A stretch of DNA of 45,619 nucleotides, from positions 1-45,619 of the forward strand of contig JAZSEW010000107.1 in assembly GCA_045531895.1 (NCBI GenBank). Reading direction: 5' to 3'. The notes beneath the pieces are model-generated. The model made no database searches, was not told the DNA's origin, and saw only the letters and a program-made list of their open reading frames with translations. This document shows, in pieces, positions 8,233 through 18,083 of this stretch. The stretch is from SIG299 sp045531895. Lineage in GTDB: Bacteria; Bacillota; Clostridia; Lachnospirales; Lachnospiraceae. Numbering within the stretch: the stretch's first letter is position 1; each line of letters begins with the position of its first letter. Both the position numbers and the translations under genes were made by a program.

Positions 8233-8700
8233 TTACTCGGTAATCTCTGCTTTTTCCAGTGTTTTCTCAATTGCTTCCACCAACAGGGTCTGGGTATATG
8301 TACTGCCTTCGGTAAATTTTAATTCCTCCACCGGGATATTTTTACTCAGCTGCAGCTCCAGGTCCTCCAGAGCAGGAGAAAGCAGGGGATACATGGTTTC
8401 CACCGCTTCATCCAGATTGATTAAGCGCACGGAATTGATGTGATCGCTGTCGCAAACCAGCTCCAGATGAATGGTAGTGTCATTTAACTCCATGGTGGAG
8501 GTATAGACCCCCGGATAATACAGGGCAGAAGTTTCTGTACTGTGACCCGTGGCAGCGCTTCCTCCAATGCCCGGGGTGGATTCATTATCCATGGATACCA
8601 TGGCAATGACGAGAAGCAGTATGACAATACCGAAAACAACAAGGGCGGCGGTCAGGAGAAGTTCTTTTAATTTGAAAACAACAATTTTTGTTTTGGACAT
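8233..8700 (-). CDS. Membrane-anchored hypothetical protein, FMN-binding-domain-like
   Basis: This 155-aa protein has one N-terminal membrane helix (about residues 15-37, rich in Leu, Val and Ile) and an outward-facing domain. The domain starts YYPGVYTSTMELN and includes INSVRLINLDEAV. The pattern of a G-x-Y-opening beta strand, a charged '..NSVRL..' strand and a helix near the C-terminus resembles FMN_bind-like domains, but the resemblance is by eye. The ATG at 8700 is chosen because GGAGGTG lies just before it; an upstream in-frame TTG would place that site inside the gene. It is divergent from addB. Confidence 0.65.
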   Translation of the reverse strand: MSKTKIVVFKLKELLLTAALVVFGIVILLLVIAMVSMDNESTPGIGGSAATGHSTETSALYYPGVYTSTMELNDTTIHLELVCDSDHINSVRLINLDEAVETMYPLLSPALEDLELQLSKNIPVEELKFTEGSTYTQTLLVEAIEKTLEKAEITE

Positions 8701-8775
8701 AAGCACCTCCAAGGATTTTCTGATATCAATATATGCAGGTGGAAAATGTTTCAGAACAGCGATAAGGAGAAGGGC

Positions 8776-11700
8776 ATGGCGTTACAGCTGATTTTAGGTG
8801 CCTCCGGCACGGGAAAAACTACATATTTGTACAATACGGTGACTGCACTTGCGGCGGAGCATCCGGAAACAAATTACTATTTTATTGTGCCGGAGCAGTT
8901 TACTCTCCAGACACAGAAAGAACTGGTACAGCATAATCCGGCAGGAGGAATTTTTAATATTGATGTCTTAAGCCTTGCACGTCTTGCTCATAAAATATTT
9001 GGGGAACTGGGCAGAGAACAGCGCAAGGTACTAAAGGACATTGGTAAGAGTATGGTAATGAAGAGGGTGCTTTCCGAATGCAGGGAAGGACTGTCCTTGT
9101 TTGGTGCCAATGCGGGGCAAACCGGTTTTGTGGAAGAAGCGAAATCATTATTATCCGAGCTGTTTCAGTATGGTATTGGTGAGGCTGAACTGCAGGACAT
9201 GATAGACGAAAATAAAGAAAATGAACTGCTCTGTAAAAAGCTTGCAGATGTATTGTTAATTGTCCGCAAGTTTAATGAGCTTTTAGGGGAGCAGTATATG
9301 ACTTCCGAGGGGATTTATGATGCGCTGGCAGAGTGTATTGAGGAATCCCATGCGATGAAAAACTGCGTGGTGATACTGGAGGGTTTTACCGGTTTTACAC
9401 CGTCCCAGTATGACCTGCTGCGTAAACTTTTTCGTCTGGCTAAAACCGTGTATCTTTCGGTTACAATTACAAAGGAAGCCGCTTTCGGACCTAAAAAAGA
9501 CCATGATTTATTTTCTATGAGCCGGAGTACTGTGGAACGTATAACAAAGCTTGCCGGGGAGGTGCACTGTGAAGTACTGCCTCCGATGGTGGCAGGAGAG
9601 CAGGACTACCGCCATAAAGAAAATACGGCATTACATCATTTGTGGGAGAGTCTGTTTAGGTATCCGGTGCGGATAAAGTCTGCTCCGGTGGAGCAGGAGC
9701 TGAAGGTTTTTGCGGGAACGGATGCAAAAGAGGAATGTCGCTACGCAGTAACTAAAATATTGCAGTTGATTCAGAAGGAGGGCTACAGGTACAGGGACAT
9801 TGCAGTAATTGTCAGCGATATTAACCGGTATGGAGAATTGATGGAGCAGGAACTGAACCGTTCCGGCATTCCCTGCTTTCTGGATTATAAAAAAAATATG
9901 TCAGAAAACTCCTTTGCAGAATATTTAAAGGCAGTTCTGCGACTTGCTGAGGTGGGTCTGCATACAGAAGGAGTACTATCTTATGTGAAAAATGCCCTGT
10001 CCGGCTGGGACAAGGAGCTGGTATTTGAGTTGGAAAATTACTGTCTGGCTCTTGGAATTAAGGGATACCAGTTTGAAAAGGAATGGAAGCGGACCTACCG
10101 TACCCGTACTGAAGTATCTTTAGAGAATCTGAATGCTCTCAGAGAAAGACTGGTCGCAGACTTAACCCCTTTGATAACTGCTTTTCAGGAAAAGAATGCA
10201 ACAGTGGAAAATTTGACCCGTGCCTTATTTTACTTCTTAAAGGACCATGGGCTGGAGAATCGTTTAAAAGCAAAAGAAGAAGAATTCCGGGAAACAGGTG
10301 ACAGGCTTCGTGAAAGGGAATATGCGCAGGTGTATCGTGTGGTACTGGATTTGTTCGACCAGCTGGTTGAACTGCTCGGAAAAGAAACAATTACACCGAA
10401 GGAATATCGCGAACTGGTAGAAACAGGTCTTCGGGAAGCTAAAGTCGGTTTGATTCCGACCGGCTCGGAGCAGGTGGTTATCGGTGATATGGAACGAACC
10501 CGTCTGAAAGAAATCAAAGCACTGTTTTTTCTTGGTGTCAATGACGGTAAGGTGCCCACGGCTTCGGGTAATCAGGGGATTTTTAGTGATAAGGATCGAA
10601 AAGAATTGTCAGGTAATAAATTTGAACTGGCACCGGATCCGGTAACCAGAATGAGTAACGGACAGTTTTACCTGTATATGAATCTGACAAAGCCGTCAAA
10701 GAAGCTTTACTTAACCTATGCAGCAGTGGGGGAAGACGGAAAGACCATCCGTTCCTCTTATCTTATCGGAAAAATTAAAGCACTGTTTCCGGAGCTAAGT
10801 ATTCGTACCAACTATGATTCTGCGGCAGAAGCACTGGTGCAAAATGACAAAGGACGCCGGGCATTCCTTACTTCGTTGCGTGACTTTGCAGCAGGGGAGG
10901 CAGCGGAAAGCTTTGGTGAATTGTATCACTGGTATGCTGAAAATCTGGTAAAAGAGGAATTGGACCGGCTTATTTTTCAGTCGGTAATGATAGCGGAACA
11001 GGAGCAATTGTCTCCGGAGACCGCACAGGCATTGTATGGTAATACCATTGTGGGAAGCGTTACCCGGATGGAGCAGTATGCCCGGTGTGCTTTTGCGCAC
11101 TTTTTAAAGTATGGACTTGCTTTGGAAGAACGACAGGAATATCGTCTGCAGGCTCCGGATATCGGCAATTTGTATCACGATGGTCTAAAGAGATTTGGTA
11201 ACGAACTGCTGACAATGGGAAAGAAATGGCAGGAAATTTCAGCAGAAGAAAGAGAAGCCTTGGCGGAGCGTTGTGCAAAAGAGGCAGTAGATGCGTATGC
11301 AACGGACATTTTCTTAAGTTCTGCAAAGAATCAGTATCTGACAAAGCAGATGGAGCGGGTGCTGAAAAAGACACTGGATATTTTAACCGTGCAGTTAACC
11401 GGCAGTGAGTTTTCACCGGAGGCTTTTGAACGTTCCTTCTTTCATACGGACAGAAATCTGAGCCTGTATGGTGTCATTGACCGTGTGGATTCGTGTGAAA
11501 CAAAAGATGGAAAGCTGATTAAAATTGTGGACTATAAGTCCGGCACAAGAGATTTCTCCATGGAAGAGTTGTATTACGGGCTTTCCATGCAGCTGGCTGT
11601 ATATATGACTGCTATTCTGAGAGAAAAAGAAAATAAGGCTGCGATTCCGGCGGCTATGTTTTTTTACCATGTGGATGATCCGATTGTGGAAAAGTCCGAC

Positions 11701-12177
11701 CATGCAGAAGCAGATGTTCTCAAAAAACAGCGGGTAAAGGGTTTGGTAAATGATAGAGCAGAGATTGTGAGAAAATTGGATGATGCCTTTGCGGATGCGG
11801 CAGGCGGGTTGGCTGCTTCGGTAAAATCGGTGAAAATTCCGGTGGAAACGGACAAAGAAGGTAACTATAAGAAATCCTCTAAGGTGGCGACGGATGAGAT
11901 GTTTGCTGCAATTTCCGACTATGTGTATCGGAAGTTAAAAGAAGAAAGTGAAGAAATTTTATCCGGTGCAGCGCAGATTGCTCCATACAAATGTAAAAAG
12001 AACACAGGCTGCGATTATTGCAGTTACGCATCGGTATGTGGCTTTGATAAAAAGAGTGGAAGCAAATACCGGATGCTTGCACCTATGAGTGACGATGAAG
12101 TGTTTGAAAAACTGTGTGGTTTCCGTAGACAAGACGAGGAACTTAAGAAAGGAGAAGCGGGCAGTGGCGGAAATTAA
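8776..12177 (+). CDS. addB: ATP-dependent helicase/nuclease subunit B
   Basis: AddB is the partner of AddA in the Firmicute counterpart of RecBCD. It unwinds and trims double-strand ends to a 3' tail for RecA. The 1133-aa protein has Walker A GASGTGKT at residues 8-15, a RecB-type nuclease motif VDYKSGTRD near residue 920, and the iron-sulfur cysteines: one in RCAFAHFL (about 771) and three in TGCDYCSYASVC (about 1078-1087). The ATG at 8776 is preferred because AAGGAG lies 6 bases before it; an upstream ATG at 8746 has no such site. The 3' end overlaps the addA start by 14 bases. Confidence 0.95.
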   Translation: MALQLILGASGTGKTTYLYNTVTALAAEHPETNYYFIVPEQFTLQTQKELVQHNPAGGIFNIDVLSLARLAHKIFGELGREQRKVLKDIGKSMVMKRVLSECREGLSLFGANAGQTGFVEEAKSLLSELFQYGIGEAELQDMIDENKENELLCKKLADVLLIVRKFNELLGEQYMTSEGIYDALAECIEESHAMKNCVVILEGFTGFTPSQYDLLRKLFRLAKTVYLSVTITKEAAFGPKKDHDLFSMSRSTVERITKLAGEVHCEVLPPMVAGEQDYRHKENTALHHLWESLFRYPVRIKSAPVEQELKVFAGTDAKEECRYAVTKILQLIQKEGYRYRDIAVIVSDINRYGELMEQELNRSGIPCFLDYKKNMSENSFAEYLKAVLRLAEVGLHTEGVLSYVKNALSGWDKELVFELENYCLALGIKGYQFEKEWKRTYRTRTEVSLENLNALRERLVADLTPLITAFQEKNATVENLTRALFYFLKDHGLENRLKAKEEEFRETGDRLREREYAQVYRVVLDLFDQLVELLGKETITPKEYRELVETGLREAKVGLIPTGSEQVVIGDMERTRLKEIKALFFLGVNDGKVPTASGNQGIFSDKDRKELSGNKFELAPDPVTRMSNGQFYLYMNLTKPSKKLYLTYAAVGEDGKTIRSSYLIGKIKALFPELSIRTNYDSAAEALVQNDKGRRAFLTSLRDFAAGEAAESFGELYHWYAENLVKEELDRLIFQSVMIAEQEQLSPETAQALYGNTIVGSVTRMEQYARCAFAHFLKYGLALEERQEYRLQAPDIGNLYHDGLKRFGNELLTMGKKWQEISAEEREALAERCAKEAVDAYATDIFLSSAKNQYLTKQMERVLKKTLDILTVQLTGSEFSPEAFERSFFHTDRNLSLYGVIDRVDSCETKDGKLIKIVDYKSGTRDFSMEELYYGLSMQLAVYMTAILREKENKAAIPAAMFFYHVDDPIVEKSDHAEADVLKKQRVKGLVNDRAEIVRKLDDAFADAAGGLAASVKSVKIPVETDKEGNYKKSSKVATDEMFAAISDYVYRKLKEESEEILSGAAQIAPYKCKKNTGCDYCSYASVCGFDKKSGSKYRMLAPMSDDEVFEKLCGFRRQDEELKKGEAGSGGN

Positions 12178-15100
12178 ATTAACCCCGGAGCAGCAGAAGG
12201 TAGTGGACACCGGAAACTGCAATTTACTGGTGGCTGCCGCTGCCGGCTCCGGAAAAACAGCGGTTTTGGTAAAACGAATCATTAAAAAAGTAACAGAAGA
12301 GGGGCAGGACATTGACCGGCTTTTAATTGTAACGTTCACAAATGCGGCGGCAGCAGAAATGCGGGAACGTATTGGTGCGGCTATTGAAGAGGCGTTGGAA
12401 AAGAATCCGGATAATGTTCATCTGCAGCGACAAATGCTGCTGCTTCACAATGCACAGATTACCACCATTCACAGCTTTTGTCTGTCGGTTATCCGGGAAT
12501 TTTTTCATTTGCTGTCCTTAGACCCGGGCTTCCGTATCGGAGACGAGGCAGAACTGTCCCTGTTAAGGGCAGATGTACTGGAAGAGGTATTGGAAGAATA
12601 CTATGAAAAGGAAGAAGACTCGTTCACTTCCTTTGTGGAAAGCTTTGGCTCTGCCAAAAATGATGATGCAATAACCGGATACATTAAAAGGCTATATGAG
12701 ATTGCCATGAGCCAGCCATGGCCGACAGAGTGGATGGATTCTTTAACAAAAGGGTTTGGAATTTCTTTGGAAGAGTTCCGATTTCATCCGATGCTTGAAC
12801 GTGTCATGCAGGAAGTAAAAAGCTGTCTTGCAGATTGTTTTGCGGTACTGGAGAGGTTATTTGCCCTGGTGGAAGAGCCGGATGGTCCGATTGCCTATAA
12901 AGAAAATTTCCTGGCAGATGAAACGGAGCTCTTACGTCTGTCCGGTGCAACAAAAGATTATATGACTTTTTCTGCCGCTCTTTCGGAAATGAAATTTACA
13001 ACTCTGTCCCGAAAAAAGCAGCAGACGTCCGAAGAAAAAAAAGAACTGGCAAAAAGCCTGAGAGATCATATAAAAAAGCAGTTAAAGAAGCTTCAGGAGG
13101 ATTTTTTCTACGAAAGTCCGGAAGAACTGTGGCAGAGTATTACCCATATGGAGCTTCCTATGCAGGGGCTGGTTTCCGTAACAAAGGAATTTATGTCCCG
13201 CTATGAGGAAGAAAAGGAAGCGAAAAATTTACTGGATTTTAATGATTTAGAGCATATGGCGCTCCGCATTTTGGTCGAACAGGATGAAAACGGAGCGGTT
13301 TGTCCGACGGCGGCAGCAAAAACCTTGTCCGGACGTTTTGACGAAATTATGATTGATGAATATCAGGACAGTAACCTGATTCAGGAATCGGTGCTTACCA
13401 GCGTGTCCGGCACATGGAGGGATACTCCGAACGTGTTTATGGTAGGCGATGTAAAGCAAAGCATTTACCGGTTCCGTATGGCCTGTCCGGATTTGTTTAT
13501 GGAGAAATACGCAACCTATGGTACGGAAGGAAAAGCGCAGAAAATAGATCTGGCGAAAAATTTCCGTAGCAGACACGGCATTTTAGATGCCATCAATGTG
13601 CTGTTTGCAGGACTGATGCACAAGGAATCCACAGAAGTGGAGTATGATGCGGCGGCGGCCCTTTATTTTGGTGCAGGCTATCCGGAAGAACAGCCGGCCC
13701 ACAGTACGGAGGTGCTGTTTGTGGCTGCGGAACCAAAGCATCAGGAGGAGGCTGAAGATACCGATTGGCTAAGCTATGACGGCTGGAGTGAAGATTCCGG
13801 CATGGAAGAAGCGATAAGTGCAAGCGCAGGTATTGCTGAGGAAGGTGAACTCAGCCAGGAAGAAAAAACACTGGTGCAGGCAGAAGCACTTGCTGTAGTA
13901 AATCGTATCAGGGAATTAAGAAACTCTGATTTAACTATTGGTAATGACAGCAGAAGCGTGGATTATGGTGATATTGTCATCCTGCTTCGTACCATGAGCG
14001 GTTGGTCGGAAACATTTCTGGAAGTGTTTGCGGAACAGGGAATTCCGGCGTATGCAGACACCAGTGCAGGTTATTTTAAAACCTTTGAAATCAGGAAAAC
14101 GTTAGACTTTTTGCGAATTTTAGATAATCCAAAGCAGGATATTCCCTTTGCGGCAGTACTGCATTCTCCGATTGGAGGCTTTAGTGCTCAGGAACTGGCG
14201 GAACTTAGGGTAAAGTATGGTACTGTTTCTGCGGAAAATAAAACAATCCGATGCCTTTATGCAGCAGCAAGGGAAGCTGCAAACAATGCACCGGATAAGA
14301 TGACGGATGGCGTAAATTCCAAGGCGGCCCGCTTTTTTAAATTGTATGACCGTCTTCGTGCGGAGGCAGAGTATGTAAGTATTCATGAACTTATTGAACG
14401 TTTTTTCCATGCCAGCGGCTTTTATGATGTGGTTACAGTGATGCCGGGTGGTGAGCGCCGCCGCGGCAATCTGGATATGCTGGTTGCACGGGCAAAGCAG
14501 TATGAATCCACCAGTTTTAGTGGCCTGTATGATTTTATACGCTACATCGACCGACTGATAAAATATGAAGTGGACTTTGGCGAAGCAGGAACGATAGAAG
14601 CGGGCCGGATGGTTCGTATTATGAGTATTCATAAAAGTAAAGGTCTGGAATTTCCTGTCGTATTTCTTTGCGGCATGGAAAAGAAACTGAACCGCATGGA
14701 TATGCGAAGCCGGTTGATTTTTCATTCCAGACTCGGATTGGGACCGGAATATGTAGATACCTCCTTGCGTGTAAAATCTCCCACACTGCTGAAAAAAATC
14801 ATTGCAAAACAGATGAATGAAGAAATGATTGCGGAGGAATTGCGGGTACTTTATGTTGCCATGACCAGAGCAAGGGAAAAACTGATTATGGTTGGTACGA
14901 TGAAGGAGCCGGAGAAACGCTACGCGGCATGGCAGGAACGTTCCGAAACGGTAAATGAACGAGGCTTGCTGGCATCCTACTGCTCTAAAGCAGATACGTA
15001 TTATGACTTTATTTGTCCGCTTTTATTTGCCGGAGGAGCACAGGAAGGGATACCGTCGGCAGCAGCATGGACCGGGATACTTCCGGGAGGTGTCAGTGTT

Positions 15101-16072
15101 TCCATTACAAAGCATATGGAGAATCGTGAATTTCCTGATGCAGTATTTCATGGACGGTTTGTTCTTCGGGAGTGTGGCGCGGAAGAACGGAAAGAACGGA
15201 TGGAAGAGGCACAGCAGACGAAGGAAGAATTGCTTGCTGTATTAGAGCAGATGAAAACCATGGAGCCGGAAACTTCGGAAGAAGCCGGGGCAGTACGGGA
15301 ACTGCTTGATTTGCAGGAGCAGTTTGAATATCCTTACAGAGTGGAGGCAAATCTGCCGGTGAAGGTAACCGTTTCAGAGTTAAAGCGTTTGCATATGGAA
15401 GAGGAAGAACAGGAATCTATAGAGGAAATTCCGTTTGATGAGATTGACCGACACGGTGATTTGATAATGCAGGTAACGCCGTCCGGTGAGCTGGTGTTAC
15501 CGGAGGACGACAGCATGTATCCGGAGTTCTTAAAACCGGAAAAAACTCTGTCCGGCAGTGACCGCGGTACGATTTATCATCATGTGATGGAACTGATTCC
15601 GTTTGAGGAACATATGTCAAAAACAAAAGTAAAGGCAGCACTGGATGCCATGGTGGCAGCAGGCAGACTCCGTCCGGAAGAGAGGGAGGCAGTAAACGAT
15701 TATAAGCTCAGTAAATTCTTTTCTTCGGAGCTTGGAAAGAAAATGTGCCGGGCAGAGGCGCAGGGAATGCTGCATCGTGAACAGCCTTTTGTTCTTGGAT
15801 TAAAAGCAAAGGACTTATATCCGGAATCCGACAGTGAAGAAATTGTATTGGTTCAGGGAATTATTGATGCATTCTTTGAAGAAGAGGACGGCCTGATACT
15901 TATGGATTACAAAACGGACCGCATCTACGAAGATGCAAAAAACGAACTGACGAGGAAGTATCAGAGCCAGTTGGGCTATTATCGCATGGCACTGGAACGT
16001 CTGACCGGAAAACAGGTCAAAGAAGTCTGGTTTTATGCATTTGCAACAGAGGAAGCATTTCAAATGGATTAG
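12164..16072 (+). CDS. addA: ATP-dependent helicase/nuclease subunit A
   Basis: AddA is the UvrD-like helicase and nuclease subunit of the AddAB break-resection complex. The 1302-aa protein has Walker A AAAGSGKTAVL (about residues 25-35), motif II DEYQDSN (about 397-403), helicase motifs such as GDVKQSIYRFR and VAMTRAREKL, and the C-terminal nuclease motif LMDYKTDRI (about 1245-1253). The GTG at 12164 follows AAAGGAG with good spacing and gives the usual start VAEIKLTPEQQ; the longer frame upstream lies inside addB. Translation is coupled to addB. The end and start overlap of the two genes is typical of this operon. Confidence 0.95.
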   Translation: MAEIKLTPEQQKVVDTGNCNLLVAAAAGSGKTAVLVKRIIKKVTEEGQDIDRLLIVTFTNAAAAEMRERIGAAIEEALEKNPDNVHLQRQMLLLHNAQITTIHSFCLSVIREFFHLLSLDPGFRIGDEAELSLLRADVLEEVLEEYYEKEEDSFTSFVESFGSAKNDDAITGYIKRLYEIAMSQPWPTEWMDSLTKGFGISLEEFRFHPMLERVMQEVKSCLADCFAVLERLFALVEEPDGPIAYKENFLADETELLRLSGATKDYMTFSAALSEMKFTTLSRKKQQTSEEKKELAKSLRDHIKKQLKKLQEDFFYESPEELWQSITHMELPMQGLVSVTKEFMSRYEEEKEAKNLLDFNDLEHMALRILVEQDENGAVCPTAAAKTLSGRFDEIMIDEYQDSNLIQESVLTSVSGTWRDTPNVFMVGDVKQSIYRFRMACPDLFMEKYATYGTEGKAQKIDLAKNFRSRHGILDAINVLFAGLMHKESTEVEYDAAAALYFGAGYPEEQPAHSTEVLFVAAEPKHQEEAEDTDWLSYDGWSEDSGMEEAISASAGIAEEGELSQEEKTLVQAEALAVVNRIRELRNSDLTIGNDSRSVDYGDIVILLRTMSGWSETFLEVFAEQGIPAYADTSAGYFKTFEIRKTLDFLRILDNPKQDIPFAAVLHSPIGGFSAQELAELRVKYGTVSAENKTIRCLYAAAREAANNAPDKMTDGVNSKAARFFKLYDRLRAEAEYVSIHELIERFFHASGFYDVVTVMPGGERRRGNLDMLVARAKQYESTSFSGLYDFIRYIDRLIKYEVDFGEAGTIEAGRMVRIMSIHKSKGLEFPVVFLCGMEKKLNRMDMRSRLIFHSRLGLGPEYVDTSLRVKSPTLLKKIIAKQMNEEMIAEELRVLYVAMTRAREKLIMVGTMKEPEKRYAAWQERSETVNERGLLASYCSKADTYYDFICPLLFAGGAQEGIPSAAAWTGILPGGVSVSITKHMENREFPDAVFHGRFVLRECGAEERKERMEEAQQTKEELLAVLEQMKTMEPETSEEAGAVRELLDLQEQFEYPYRVEANLPVKVTVSELKRLHMEEEEQESIEEIPFDEIDRHGDLIMQVTPSGELVLPEDDSMYPEFLKPEKTLSGSDRGTIYHHVMELIPFEEHMSKTKVKAALDAMVAAGRLRPEEREAVNDYKLSKFFSSELGKKMCRAEAQGMLHREQPFVLGLKAKDLYPESDSEEIVLVQGIIDAFFEEEDGLILMDYKTDRIYEDAKNELTRKYQSQLGYYRMALERLTGKQVKEVWFYAFATEEAFQMD

Positions 16073-16151
16073 AGGACATACTGTTTATATGTTTAGAACA
16101 GGAAGTTAATGGCAATACTCAGAGTATCAAATGATTCTCTGGGAGGTATCC

Positions 16152-16349
16152 ATGAAAAAAAGAAAACCAATTGTACTTAGCGAAATAAAACCGGAAGAAC
16201 AAAGAAAGTACGAAATAGCCAAGGAACTTGGGCTGCTCGATAAAGTGCTGGCAGAAGGCTGGCAGGCTCTCTCTGCAAAAGAAACCGGAAAAATAGGCGG
16301 TATGTTATCAAAAGCTGCCAAGGAAGCAAAGGTAGTAAAGGTTCGCTGA
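16152..16349 (+). CDS. Small acid-soluble spore protein, alpha/beta-type
   Basis: This 65-aa protein has the conserved pattern of clostridial alpha/beta SASPs: KYEIAKELGLLDKV followed by LSAKETGKIGGML. The central 'E-[TA]-G-x-I-GG' is the germination-protease recognition and DNA-binding region of the family. These proteins coat and protect spore DNA. The ATG at 16152 has GGGAGG seven bases upstream. Its sequence diverges from classical SspA/B, so it belongs to the shorter clostridial subgroup. It suggests a spore former. Regulation by a forespore sigma factor is expected from the family, but no promoter was confirmed. Confidence 0.75.
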   Translation: MKKRKPIVLSEIKPEEQRKYEIAKELGLLDKVLAEGWQALSAKETGKIGGMLSKAAKEAKVVKVR

Positions 16350-16428
16350 GGTTATGCCATCCGTCATACCTTTGGCTACGAACCAGACCTACAAGGGCTT
16401 AAGACATTTAATTTCGATGTAATTTGGC

Positions 16429-16609
16429 TTGTGAAAAATCAAGAAAATCCCTGTTATGAAATTATCCGAAGAAAACCCTGGAGAAACGTCCTCACTTAAT
16501 GAGGTAATGCAACCGAAGGTTGCACGAATTTAGTGAGGCTACGTTTCGATGGTAGCGCGAGCGTGTTTTCGCAGGATAATTTCATAACAGGGATTATTAA
16601 TTTTCACAA
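16429..16609. repeat. 181-bp nested palindromic element
   Basis: A perfect 22-bp inverted repeat (16446-16467 with 16574-16595, beginning AATCCCTGTTATG) is flanked outside by TTGTGAAAA/TTTTCACAA (16429-16437 with 16601-16609). Inside, GAAACGT/ACGTTTC and CTCACT/AGTGAG pair (about 16483-16499 with 16528-16547), and the centre is GCAACC-GAA-GGTTGC (16509-16523). The element fills most of the gap between the convergent spore-protein and rpoD genes. It could be a miniature inverted-repeat element or a structured RNA, and may also stop transcription from both sides. Confidence 0.8.
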
Positions 16610-16623
16610 CCTATCGCTGGAAA

Positions 16624-17736
16624 CTAAATATCATACCCCTTAAGCAGCTTTGCGCGGCTTGGGTGTCTTAACTTTCTCAGTGCCTTCGCTTCAATCTGAC
16701 GAATTCTTTCTCTGGTTACGTTAAACTCCTTACCAACTTCCTCTAAGGTGCGGCTTCTGCCGTCCTGTAAGCCAAAGCGGAGCGTCAGGACTCTCTGCTC
16801 ACGCTCGGTAAGGGTTTCTAACAGCTTGCTGATCTGATCCTGCAACATGGAGTAGGCAGCAGCTTCTTCCGGTCCCATAATACGCTCGTCCTTAATGAAG
16901 TCGCCAAGGTGGCTGTCGTCCTCTTCACCGATTGGAGAATCTAAGGAGATTGGATCAGCGGAAACCTTTAAGATTTCTCGTACCTTGTCTACCGGAAGTC
17001 CCATAACATCGGCAATTTCCTGCTCGGATGGTTCACGGCCCAGCTCCTGCATCAGAGTACGGGAAACACGGTAAGTCTTGTTAATGACCTCGGACATGTG
17101 TACCGGAATACGGATAGTACGGGACTGGTCTGCAATGGCACGGGTGATGGCCTGACGAATCCACCAGGTTGCATAAGTGGAAAATTTATATCCCTTAGTA
17201 TGGTCAAATTTTTCCACGGCCTTGATGAGACCTAAGTTTCCTTCCTGAATCAGGTCAAGGAAAGAAAGACCACGACCGACATAACGCTTTGCAATGCTGA
17301 CAACGAGACGCAGGTTGGATTCTGCCAATAACTGCTTGGCAGCCTCGTCACCGGACTGGATACGTTCGGCAAGAGCAACTTCTTCTTCGATGGACAGCAG
17401 TGGATAATCACCAATTTCTTTTAAATACTGCTTTACCGGGTCATCGGACATGACATTGGCAAGGGCATTTAAATCTTCTGCTTCCAGTAATGCTTCGTCC
17501 TCCTGATCCATATCAAGCAATGCATCTTCGGATGGTTCATCATCCTCTAATGGTGTCATAACGACGATTCCCTTGTTTTCCAGATACTCGTAAATTTTAT
17601 CAATCTGGCTGGAGGATAAATCGAAGCCTTTGAAAAAATCATTTACTTTATCAATTTCAAGAACGTCTTTGTTAGCACGTCCCAAGGCGACAAGCTCTTG
17701 TAACTTAGCGTCGAAGGATGCCTGTGATTCATTCAT
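16624..17736 (-). CDS. rpoD: RNA polymerase primary sigma factor (sigma-A/RpoD)
   Basis: The 370-aa protein carries all regions of a housekeeping sigma factor. These are region 1.1 (residues about 1-75), an acidic linker, region 1.2 (DPVKQYLKEIG), region 2 with GNLGLIKAVEKF and the -10 reader YATWWIRQAI, region 3, and region 4 ending in the -35 reader TLEEVGKEFNVTRERIRQ. It directs RNA polymerase to the TTGACA/TATAAT promoters seen throughout the window. In many Firmicutes rpoD is in an operon with dnaG; here no dnaG is adjacent on the visible upstream side, and an own extended -10 promoter is present. Confidence 0.97.
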   Translation of the reverse strand: MNESQASFDAKLQELVALGRANKDVLEIDKVNDFFKGFDLSSSQIDKIYEYLENKGIVVMTPLEDDEPSEDALLDMDQEDEALLEAEDLNALANVMSDDPVKQYLKEIGDYPLLSIEEEVALAERIQSGDEAAKQLLAESNLRLVVSIAKRYVGRGLSFLDLIQEGNLGLIKAVEKFDHTKGYKFSTYATWWIRQAITRAIADQSRTIRIPVHMSEVINKTYRVSRTLMQELGREPSEQEIADVMGLPVDKVREILKVSADPISLDSPIGEEDDSHLGDFIKDERIMGPEEAAAYSMLQDQISKLLETLTEREQRVLTLRFGLQDGRSRTLEEVGKEFNVTRERIRQIEAKALRKLRHPSRAKLLKGYDI

Positions 17737-17786
17737 TTTTTTTTCCTCATCTCTACTTTTTCTAGCATAAAAGCCGACTAAACGAC

Positions 17787-17795
17787 ATTATAACA
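17787..17795 (-). promoter_or_regulatory. Extended -10 promoter of rpoD
   Basis: On the minus strand TGTTATAAT gives an extended -10 element (TG-N-TATAAT). No good -35 is visible. The leader to the ATG is about 45 bases and contains a GAGG ribosome binding site. Confidence 0.55.
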
Positions 17796-17930
17796 CAGGT
17801 GAGGGTAAAATGAAAAGAGAAAATTTCATTTTCATAGGAAATTATTATTTAAAACAGGATTTTGCACTTAGCCCCTGAAAAAGTGCGTTTTTTTGTAGAA
17901 ATTGCATAAAAAACAGCATGTATTTTCTAT

Positions 17931-17959
17931 TTGAGAGTATCAGGCAATAGGTGTATACT
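17931..17959 (+). promoter_or_regulatory. Distal promoter upstream of the Uma2-family gene
   Basis: TTGAGA (17931-17936), a 17-bp spacer and TATACT (17954-17959). A transcript from here would include both possible start sites of the Uma2 gene. Confidence 0.5.
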
Positions 17960-18041
17960 ATATACATAAGATATCGCGAAGTCTTTTACTTTCCAGGCAG
18001 AATCTGTCGGAATTTCCAATGTGACAATATGGAGAAATGCC

Positions 18042-18070
18042 TTGCAAGGTGTATTAAAGCACTGTATAAT
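18042..18070 (+). promoter_or_regulatory. Proximal promoter of the Uma2-family gene
   Basis: TTGCAA (18042-18047), a 17-bp spacer and a perfect TATAAT (18065-18070). Its start (about 18077) would fall inside the AAGGAGG of the upstream ATG, so this promoter would favour translation from the ATG at 18132. Confidence 0.55.
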
Positions 18071-18083
18071 AAGGAGGAATAGA

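Noticed and set aside
14120..14725. 201-codon ORF on the minus strand
   Set aside because: It lies wholly inside addA, has no ribosome binding site and no recognisable domain; it is a shadow of the real gene.
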